From: Fidelibacterota bacterium
GTDB taxonomy: Bacteria > Fidelibacterota > Marinisomatia > Marinisomatales > TCS55
DNA length: 9,338 nt
Reading direction: 5' to 3'
NCBI GenBank assembly: GCA_002713385.1
Contig: PAWC01000017.1
Location: 1-9,338 of the forward strand
The notes beneath the pieces are model-generated. The model was not told where the DNA came from. It worked only from the letters and a program-made list of their open reading frames with translations, and did no database searches. Positions 1-5,619 of the stretch are shown in pieces. The position numbers were made by a program, and so were the translations under genes. Within the stretch, counting starts at the first letter, position 1; each line of letters opens with the position of its first letter.

Positions 1-164
1 TTAGTGCCCAACCATATAAATCCTCTGCCATCATTACTAATTGCAGAAATTTCATTATCCGACAACCCGTTTCTAGTCGTGATTACTTCAAATCGAAAAT
101 CATTGACATCCGCAAATAAAAGCGTGCAGACAAGCATTACAACAGGAATAAAAAATTTAAACAT
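1..164 (-). CDS. N-terminus of a two-component-regulator-propeller (Reg_prop) sensor protein, partial at left edge
   Basis: Only the first 54 codons are present; the gene continues beyond the left edge. It starts at an ATG (164-162), 5 bp after the stop of the TonB-domain gene, so the two are very likely co-transcribed and perhaps translationally coupled. The ribosome-binding site is weak (GAG four bases before the ATG). Residues 1-18 form a signal peptide (MFKFFIPVVMLVCTLLFA). The mature part begins with FEVITTRNGLSDNEISAI and then NDGRGFIWLGT, which matches the Reg_prop signature (GLS-x-N-x-[VI]-x-x-I-x-x-D-x-x-G-x-[LI]-W-x-GT) that forms the first blade of a periplasmic sensor propeller. 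In known families these propellers are followed by a Y_Y_Y domain, a membrane helix and an output module such as a histidine kinase, LuxR/AraC regulator or GGDEF domain. Which output follows here cannot be seen. Confidence is good for the propeller and low for the output type. Confidence 0.85.
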   Translation of the reverse strand, partial: MFKFFIPVVMLVCTLLFADVNDFRFEVITTRNGLSDNEISAISNDGRGFIWLGT

Positions 165-169
165 TGTTC

Positions 170-547
170 TCATATACGAAAGCGAATAGGTAACACCATT
201 CGAACGGGCACCGCTTTTCCCTGATAATAACCCGGGGTAAACTGTACTTCCTTAGTAATGACCCGAAGAGCTTCTTCATCAAGTGGCTTAGCCAACGATT
301 TAAGGATTTTTGGTTCAATTACTTTTCCCTCAGCATCAACAATAAACCCTACATATACAACGCCCTGAATCCCCATTTCCTTAGCAATGCGCGGATATTG
401 AACTTTTTTCCCAATAGCTGCCATCCCGCCTTTTATCACCGGCATTTTCTCTGCTGTCAAGTATATGCCTTTATCGTCTTTTTGTTGTGAAAAGGCCCCA
501 CAGCTAAAAACTATAAAAAGGGCTAGAATCACAAATTTTCTATTCAT
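170..547 (-). CDS. Secreted small protein made of a stand-alone TonB C-terminal domain
   Basis: The protein has 125 residues. Residues 1-20 are a signal peptide (hydrophobic core VILALFIVF), with likely signal peptidase I cleavage at AFS-Q. Residues 35-125 match the TonB C-terminal domain: YPRIAKEMGIQGVVYVGFIV (51-70), the D-x-x-G-K-V turn (71-76), LDEEALRVI (89-97), FTPG (103-106), GKAVPVRMVLPI (110-121). This domain normally contacts the TonB box of outer-membrane transporters. Unlike classical TonB, this protein lacks both an uncleaved N-terminal anchor and the Pro-rich periplasmic spacer, so it is unlikely to transduce proton-motive force by itself. Such stand-alone domains are common in Bacteroidota and relatives. 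AGGT lies 5 nt before the ATG, the best Shine-Dalgarno match in the window. The S41 protease gene is 74 bp upstream and the Reg_prop sensor starts 5 bp downstream. A lipoprotein reading (Cys16) is less likely. Confidence 0.88.
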   Translation of the reverse strand: MNRKFVILALFIVFSCGAFSQQKDDKGIYLTAEKMPVIKGGMAAIGKKVQYPRIAKEMGIQGVVYVGFIVDAEGKVIEPKILKSLAKPLDEEALRVITKEVQFTPGYYQGKAVPVRMVLPIRFRI

Positions 548-621
548 GTGTTACCTACGTTTTGTATTGAAAGTTATAAATGATTTATTGAAAAAACACT
601 CTGATTTTATTTATTATTATT

Positions 622-2232
622 TTAGCGTGTTTCTGCTAAAAACTTTTCTGCTTCATCGAAATACTTCAGTGCGTTAATAACTTGGTTGTCCGCAACAACT
701 CTAACGCCCCAAAGTTCATTTCTACCCCATTTTGCTCCTGCTACTTCGGACTTAAGCATAATCTTTAAATAGTTACTATCTTTTTTTGCTTCATTTAAGT
801 CTATCCCTCTGTCTTTATCAGAGACGGAAGCCATAAAATCATCTAGCATATTTGTTGGTAGCGTCCAATTGTGCTGGAACTCATGGTAATCATTCGATAT
901 CTCTAAATTATTTCTTACAAAAGCCGTGCTCCAGTTGAACAATAAGCGGTTTGGGTTTCTCATAATTTTCCGAGTAGCATCCGTAATTTCTAAATTCCAA
1001 GGTATATGAACATCGGGAGTAATTCCCCCTCCGCCGTAAACCGCTCTACCAGATCGGGTAGCATAAAGAGGCCGAAGATTTTTTAACGAATCTATTTTAG
1101 CTTCTCGATTTTCTTCATAAATCTCACGATAGTAATCCTCATAGTTTCCATTATCAAAGGGGCGTTGTATTTGTCTTCCACTGGGTGTATAATATTGTGC
1201 AATCGTTACACGAATTGCCGATCCATCGCTTAGACCGCGCTGACTCTGAACCAACCCCTTGCCAAAACTGGTCTCTCCTACAACTAAACCGCGATCTAAA
1301 TCTTGAACAGCCCCAGCTACTATTTCGCTAGCGCTGGCTGATCCTCGATTAATTAAAATGATGATTGAAAAAGTTTCGTTGCCTTTTTTAGGAGAGGCAA
1401 TGAATGTTTGTTCTGCCTCCTTATTTTTTCCTTTGGTATATACTAGAGTGTCTTTCTTGGCAATAAAAAGGTTTGCCACTTCTGCTGCTTGTTCCAATAT
1501 GCCGCCACTGTTATTTCTTAAATCTAGAACCATCCGATCCATTCCCTGCTTTAAAAGTGTGTTTATTGCTTTCTTGACTTCCGCACCCGATTTTGTCGAA
1601 AAACGCGTTAACCAGACATAGCCCGTACTATTATCCAGCATTACGCTTGCTCGGACACTATACAAAGGGATATCATCTCGAATAATGGTAACATCAAAGG
1701 GGTCGGTATCGATTCTCCCTATTTTTAGATCAACGCGTGTACCTTTTTTACCACGTAATTTCTTATAAACATCATCTCTTTGAATACCTCTTGCGCTTTC
1801 ACCGTTAATTTCTACAACCCAATCACCAGCTTGTATTCCTGCTTTTTCAGAGGGGCCTCCCATTACTGGTGCAATTACTGTAATATAATTATTTAAAATA
1901 TCAAACTCGATGCCAATGCCCTGGAATTTCCCCCGGAACATTTCTTCAATGTTTTTTTGATCCTTGGCTGAAATAAATATAGAATGAGGATCTAATTCAT
2001 CCATAATACCCTGAAAAGCCCCATTCATAAGGGCTTCCATTTTTACTTCTTCATAATAGAGTTGATTGATATAATACAAAATTTGGTTCATTACTTTGAA
2101 TTTATTCTCAATAACAGCATACGGGTTTTTCTGTGTTGAATGAATAACCTGACCAAGCGAGATTGCAAGAACAAGGCCTGTAGCAAATCCGGCCAACCAA
2201 CCCCATTTGGTTAAGTTTTTAAATAAATTCAC
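622..2232 (-). CDS. C-terminal processing peptidase, family S41 (CtpA/Prc-like), membrane-anchored
   Basis: A serine protease that cleaves exported proteins from the C-terminus, acting on the periplasmic side of the inner membrane. It has 536 residues. A basic N-terminus and hydrophobic helix (11-28) look like an uncleaved signal anchor. They are followed by a helical N-terminal region (35-100) with DELDPHSIFIS (78-88), a PDZ domain (about 100-175; GGPSEKAGIQAGDWVVEING at 125-144), and the S41 core (about 190-405). The active site is intact: Ser300 in GSASASEIVAGA, Lys325 and Gln329 in TSFGKGLVQ. The 25- and 4-residue spacings match the Ser-Lys-Gln arrangement of Prc and CtpB. GGGGITPDV (400-408) closes the core, and about 130 further residues follow, as is usual in Bacteroidota homologues. 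The start is GTG: the in-frame stop lies only 15 nt upstream and no other start codon falls between. No Shine-Dalgarno is visible (TTTTTTTCTA precedes the GTG), so coupling to the upstream gene 15 bp away is likely. Confidence 0.95.
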   Translation of the reverse strand: MNLFKNLTKWGWLAGFATGLVLAISLGQVIHSTQKNPYAVIENKFKVMNQILYYINQLYYEEVKMEALMNGAFQGIMDELDPHSIFISAKDQKNIEEMFRGKFQGIGIEFDILNNYITVIAPVMGGPSEKAGIQAGDWVVEINGESARGIQRDDVYKKLRGKKGTRVDLKIGRIDTDPFDVTIIRDDIPLYSVRASVMLDNSTGYVWLTRFSTKSGAEVKKAINTLLKQGMDRMVLDLRNNSGGILEQAAEVANLFIAKKDTLVYTKGKNKEAEQTFIASPKKGNETFSIIILINRGSASASEIVAGAVQDLDRGLVVGETSFGKGLVQSQRGLSDGSAIRVTIAQYYTPSGRQIQRPFDNGNYEDYYREIYEENREAKIDSLKNLRPLYATRSGRAVYGGGGITPDVHIPWNLEITDATRKIMRNPNRLLFNWSTAFVRNNLEISNDYHEFQHNWTLPTNMLDDFMASVSDKDRGIDLNEAKKDSNYLKIMLKSEVAGAKWGRNELWGVRVVADNQVINALKYFDEAEKFLAETR

Positions 2233-2247
2233 TAGAAAAAAATATAG

Positions 2248-3150
2248 TTATAGTCCGAAATAAATAACGGTACGGAGCGTGATTCCATGAAGAGCCGATG
2301 CGGGGGAGTCATTAATCGGAAGATGGCCGTTGAGTTTCCATTTTCCACTAGCAATCGTCCCTCTATTATATCCCGCACTTATACGTAACCCCATCCTATC
2401 AAGAAACTGCCATTTAATAGCAACATATGGCTGAAAATTAAAAAAAGTACCGCTTAATTCCGTCATAGTACCGGTCACATTAATTGGGCGAAGTCCGTTT
2501 TCATTATAACCCTTGGCTACATCATCAAAATCGGGTCCGTCAAGTTGAATCAAAATGGTATCGCCTTGCATTTCACCATACATATTTTTACCAAAATTAC
2601 TCCATCGAGGCGTACCAATGTGTTGGTCAATTGACAAGACATACCGCCCAATTCCCATCAAAGCACCAGCCATTACTTCCAAGTCTCTAAATATTGGGAA
2701 AACATATTCAGTTGTCATGGCTCCCAATAAAAAATTGAGTCGGGCTTTTACTGACAAATTATCTGAAAATGAATATAGTGTGTCCCCATTTGCTTCATTA
2801 CCAAATGCTGGTTTTTGAAACCCATCAACGTTATCGCGGTTTGCATACATTTTGATGCCAAACACATTGCTTGCTTGGGTAGCGCCTATTCCCGCATAAC
2901 CACCCAGTCGCCAGGGCCCCGACATTTGGGCAAAGCCTTCGCCACCATAAAAGATTAAAGGCCTGGTTCCTAGTTCGTCCACATTTAACCCTAAAGAATT
3001 CAGTAGAGACGCCCCTGGGACCGTATCTAAGATCATATACATTGTGCTAAACCCAATTCCACCACCATAGGTGGTTTCGGTTGGATAAATATCTCCTTGA
3101 GCTTTCGCAAGAGAAGTTATAAGCAGAAATACTGTAATAAATTGTTTCAT
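2248..3150 (-). CDS. Exported envelope protein of unknown family, possibly outer-membrane beta-barrel
   Basis: I do not recognise this family. I chose the ATG at 3150: it gives MKQFITVFLLITSLAKA, a clear signal peptide cleaved before Gln18, and 300 residues in total. A TTG 24 bp upstream (3174) would add eight residues ahead of an otherwise ideal signal peptide and is less likely. The mature part is rich in Gly and aromatic residues, with alternating hydrophobic stretches typical of beta-strands: GGGIGFSTMYMIL (29-41), RLGGYAGIGATQ (81-92), LMGIGRYVLSI (164-174), QPYVAIKWQFL (240-250), MGLRISAGYNRG (253-264), TLRTVIYFGL (291-300, the C-terminus). This is compatible with an outer-membrane barrel, but I see no diagnostic motif. 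No Shine-Dalgarno precedes the ATG (TTTTGACTTG). The gene leads the leftward cluster and sits 15 bp before the S41 protease gene, so the two probably share a transcript. It could be a protease substrate or partner; that is speculation. Confidence 0.75.
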   Translation of the reverse strand: MKQFITVFLLITSLAKAQGDIYPTETTYGGGIGFSTMYMILDTVPGASLLNSLGLNVDELGTRPLIFYGGEGFAQMSGPWRLGGYAGIGATQASNVFGIKMYANRDNVDGFQKPAFGNEANGDTLYSFSDNLSVKARLNFLLGAMTTEYVFPIFRDLEVMAGALMGIGRYVLSIDQHIGTPRWSNFGKNMYGEMQGDTILIQLDGPDFDDVAKGYNENGLRPINVTGTMTELSGTFFNFQPYVAIKWQFLDRMGLRISAGYNRGTIASGKWKLNGHLPINDSPASALHGITLRTVIYFGL

Positions 3151-3255
3151 CAAGTCAAAATAGGCGTTAAACAACTAGCCTTCAATTTATTCCGTATGCC
3201 TTGAATATCGAAAGATAATTGTGCTTTTTTCTGTGGAATATGTATGGCCTTTTTC

Positions 3256-3285
3256 TTGATATATTCGACGGTGAACACCTATATT
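3256..3285 (+). promoter_or_regulatory. Candidate sigma-70-like promoter for the FG-GAP protein pair
   Basis: TTGATA (3256-3261) and TATATT (3280-3285) are separated by 18 bp. Each matches the classical -35 (TTGACA) or -10 (TATAAT) hexamer at five of six positions. Transcription would start near 3292 and leave a leader of roughly 75 nt before the TTG start at 3370. The region is AT-rich, so chance matches are easy. If the host is a Bacteroidota-type bacterium, its main sigma factor prefers a different -7 element (TAnnTTTG), which I do not see here. Confidence 0.3.
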
Positions 3286-3290
3286 AATAT
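3281..3290. promoter_or_regulatory. AT palindrome overlapping the candidate -10 element
   Basis: ATATTAATAT is a perfect 10-bp palindrome that overlaps the end of the putative -10 box, where a repressor operator could lie. It is flanked by ACCTA and TAGGT, which form an imperfectly centred outer inverted repeat. Being purely A/T, it could easily arise by chance. No second copy was noticed in the window. Confidence 0.2.
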
Positions 3291-3369
3291 GAGCATCTAG
3301 GTAAGGGTATTCATATTATCAAAGTAACCTCGTCAATTTTATCTATTCTAAAGATTTGGGAAAACCCTC

Positions 3370-5619
3370 TTGTTCTTTAGGGTTTTAATCTGTTTATACG
3401 TTTTTACTTCTGGATTATTCGCTGTTAGAAATCTTTATGTTTTCGGAACGTTCGATTTCAACAATAATGGAAAAAGTGAAATACTAAAACTTGGCGGGCT
3501 TTCAGCACAGTTAGAATATGTTGAGCTAGATACCGATGGGAACCACCATACGCTTTGGACTTATATCCCCGATGAAGGAACGGTTGTTATTGATGCGAAG
3601 TTCAACGATCTAAACAACGACGGCATTAAAGAACTAATTGTTATCCAAGAATCCAATAAGAATTCTGAGTGGCTAAAGGTATTTGAGTGGAATGGACAGA
3701 GCTTTTCTTCAAATTTTCAATTGGTTGAAAACAATGCTCTAGGGAACAATAAAATTCGACCCGCAAATTTAACTTTTGCTTCCAATACCCATGCCGTTTC
3801 AATATCTACCCCCTCACGTAGTGTTGCTCTGTTTTCGCTTCAAATAAAAAATAACCAGTTGATAAAATCAGATATACAATCTGGGACGGGCCCTCTTGTC
3901 AATAATGGGTATGGACCTGTATACTCGGGCCTTTTTTCCAGTGGAGATAATACTTTTGTGGCTTTGATGAGCCCCGAAGGAAACGTTCTCAAGACAGTTG
4001 TCTTTTCAATTTCAAACCCCATTGAAATACTTGCATCAGACATTTTAGCTATGAATGGGGCACGGGTCATATTGGGGCCAGACATACAGCCTTTTGATGA
4101 AAACAAAGATGGACAAGAGGAGTTATTAGTGCCTTTTGCAACTGGAGAGGTGTATGCGCTGGCTTTTTCCGATAGCGGACTTACCTTTACCGAAAGCAAA
4201 TTAAGTCAATCTAACTTGTTCGGAATGAAATCTGCCGCGGGTGAGACTGAAATTAACAATACACTTTTATCACGCGTGGAAAGTGGGCTACACGAGTCCA
4301 TCTTACAAAATCCGCGCATTGCAATCAGCGATTCGCTTTTATTACTTGTAACAGATACGCTTTTACTTGGAGACACTTTAAACTTATTTGTTTTGCCAGA
4401 TTCTGCTTCAACATTTTACAGCTTTAACTGGCGCATTATCCCGCCCTCAGGAATGCTTTTTAACCCGAAGACATATCAAATACAGTGGGTTCCCACGCGC
4501 AACCATATTGGTGTTGTGGATGTTGCATATGCATTAAATATACGAGTTGGGGAGGCGCTTAAAAGCGAGGAAGATGAGCTGGGTGATTCTCATTATATAT
4601 ATCCTGTTCTAGAGGCGAGTGATTCATCAATGATTATCCTTGTTGGCGACACAATAAAGTTACCAGAGCCTCTTGTTTTAATTCCCCCCCGGTTCCACCG
4701 GGTAAGTGTAACAACAAAAGATATTAATGAAAGTGATCGTTTTCTTTTTGAGGGCGAAACGCCTTTCGGTGCCAGTAGTATTAACAATAATAGTGTAATT
4801 ACTATAGGTGTGTCAGCAAATCTTAGCACAATAAAACAAAATAAAGCTGCTGCGTTCAATTTTAAATCATTGGGTGGTCGGCCAGATTCTATAAGCACCC
4901 TTTCTTTGGTTCATGACCTCGACACCAATATTCTTTATATGTCTATTTCTCCCCCGCAAGACACTATTACCCAATCTTTTGATCCAGAAGGGTTTAATAA
5001 TAATTTTTACAACTATCCAGAATATTTCTTTGAGGGCTTTCCATCAAATATGAGCATGGATTCAACTAATACGGGCACATTAACGTTTCCTTCGTCCGAT
5101 ACTGCGTTTTCTGGCAACATTTCTCTTTCTTCCCCGCTTTATAATCAAGATCATGATATTACTATATTTTATTTTGGTGGTCGTCCATATTCAATCAGAG
5201 GAAATATCAGTGTAAAAAAAGATGGTTCCCAAAAAACAATCACCGAAATTGATTTTGATTCATCAATAACGCCACTAACAATCAACGCGTGGCTGACCCC
5301 TGCGAACCGTGATACTTTTATTTTTCATTCTGATTCAATACCAGATACTTTAAAAACAAAAACAGATTTTCAATCTTTTTATTCTCCGGCTACTAAACTT
5401 GAATATAAAATACCGTCTGTAGATGCGTTAGAGAACACTGAGAAAACAAAAGAACCACAACCTCTTCAAACAGACTCAGTAAAATTTGAAATCTCATCTA
5501 TAGACTCTGCGTTCGTGGCGCCTCAAGATTCCTTATCTTTTTTGCCTACAAAACCGTCGCTTATTACCATAGACTCAATGAAAACACCTACACCCACGGC
5601 AACGCCAGATAGTACATGA
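3370..5619 (+). CDS. Exported FG-GAP/VCBS-repeat protein with cadherin-like domain, duplicated unknown module and Ser/Thr-rich tail
   Basis: The protein has 749 residues and is not recognised by name. The start is TTG: an in-frame TAA (3349-3351) lies seven codons upstream and no other start codon intervenes. It yields a signal peptide (1-18, FFRVLICLYVFTSGLFA). FG-GAP-type calcium loops follow: DFNNNGKSE (29-37), DLNNDGIKE (80-88), DENKDGQEE (243-251). They fit a beta-propeller over about residues 20-290, with some blades lacking the loop. Residues 325-415 form a cadherin/He_PIG-like domain (FYSFNWRIIPPSGMLF at 349-364, IQWVPTRNHIG at 371-381). Residues 456-640 hold two copies of a module marked by FEG and GGRPxSI. 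From about 650 the tail is rich in Ser, Thr, Asp and Pro, with repeated DS pairs. The protein ends TPTPTATPDST with no membrane anchor or recognisable sorting domain. It is a paralogue of the next gene, which its stop overlaps by 4 bp. A surface or periplasmic binding role is inferred; no catalytic motif is seen. Confidence 0.82.
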   Translation: MFFRVLICLYVFTSGLFAVRNLYVFGTFDFNNNGKSEILKLGGLSAQLEYVELDTDGNHHTLWTYIPDEGTVVIDAKFNDLNNDGIKELIVIQESNKNSEWLKVFEWNGQSFSSNFQLVENNALGNNKIRPANLTFASNTHAVSISTPSRSVALFSLQIKNNQLIKSDIQSGTGPLVNNGYGPVYSGLFSSGDNTFVALMSPEGNVLKTVVFSISNPIEILASDILAMNGARVILGPDIQPFDENKDGQEELLVPFATGEVYALAFSDSGLTFTESKLSQSNLFGMKSAAGETEINNTLLSRVESGLHESILQNPRIAISDSLLLLVTDTLLLGDTLNLFVLPDSASTFYSFNWRIIPPSGMLFNPKTYQIQWVPTRNHIGVVDVAYALNIRVGEALKSEEDELGDSHYIYPVLEASDSSMIILVGDTIKLPEPLVLIPPRFHRVSVTTKDINESDRFLFEGETPFGASSINNNSVITIGVSANLSTIKQNKAAAFNFKSLGGRPDSISTLSLVHDLDTNILYMSISPPQDTITQSFDPEGFNNNFYNYPEYFFEGFPSNMSMDSTNTGTLTFPSSDTAFSGNISLSSPLYNQDHDITIFYFGGRPYSIRGNISVKKDGSQKTITEIDFDSSITPLTINAWLTPANRDTFIFHSDSIPDTLKTKTDFQSFYSPATKLEYKIPSVDALENTEKTKEPQPLQTDSVKFEISSIDSAFVAPQDSLSFLPTKPSLITIDSMKTPTPTATPDST
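4735..4974 (+). repeat. First copy of an internally duplicated protein module (residues 456-535)
   Basis: It begins RFLFEGETPFG, contains AFNFKSLGGRPDSI (495-508), and continues with strand-like stretches (STLSLVHDL, ILYMSI). It pairs with the second copy at 5017-5289. Similarity is visible at protein level only, which suggests an old duplication. The family is unknown; the predicted structure is all-beta. Confidence 0.5.
5017..5289 (+). repeat. Second copy of the internally duplicated protein module (residues 550-640)
   Basis: It begins EYFFEGFPSNM and contains ITIFYFGGRPYSI (597-609), followed by strands GNISVKKDG and ITEIDFD. It shares the FEG opening and the GGRPxSI core with the copy at 4735-4974. 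The distance from FEG to GGRP is about 40 residues in both copies, which supports a true duplication. Confidence 0.5.

Larger units (their letters stand above)
3151..3369. other. Divergent intergenic region
   Basis: This 219-bp, AT-rich region separates the leftward cluster from the rightward pair and must carry start signals for both sides. It contains a promoter-like element facing right (3256-3285) and the palindrome ATATTAATAT (3281-3290). Five-base inverted arms ACCTA (3277-3281) and TAGGT (3298-3302) flank the palindrome. I found no clear promoter for the minus strand. There are no tRNA-like structures and no convincing coding sequence. Confidence 0.6.

Noticed and set aside
4..189. Open frame on the plus strand at the left end (61 codons).
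   Set aside because: It is antisense to the Reg_prop start and to the end of the TonB-domain gene, both of which have recognisable domains. No homology-like features are seen.
485..547. Lipoprotein signal (VFSC, Cys16) in the TonB-domain protein.
   Set aside because: Phe at -2 is unusual for a lipobox, and AFS-Q right after it fits signal peptidase I cleavage better.
594..632. Inverted arms AAACAC (594-599) and GTGTTT (627-632), a possible terminator between the protease and TonB-domain genes.
   Set aside because: The stem is only 6 bp, mostly A/T, with a loop of 27 nt, and it overlaps the protease stop codon. It is too weak to call.
3151..3174. Upstream TTG start for the 300-aa envelope protein.
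   Set aside because: It would add MFNAYFDL before a perfect signal peptide that starts at the ATG at 3150, and it has no ribosome-binding site.
3840..4898. Minus-strand open frames inside the 749-aa gene (3840-4199 and 4593-4898).
   Set aside because: They lie opposite a long coding frame with FG-GAP and cadherin-like motifs, have no signals of their own, and are shadows of it.
5500..5619. Search for a type IX secretion C-terminal sorting domain at the end of the 749-aa protein.
   Set aside because: No strand pattern or closing basic motif typical of those domains is present, and the tail is low-complexity.
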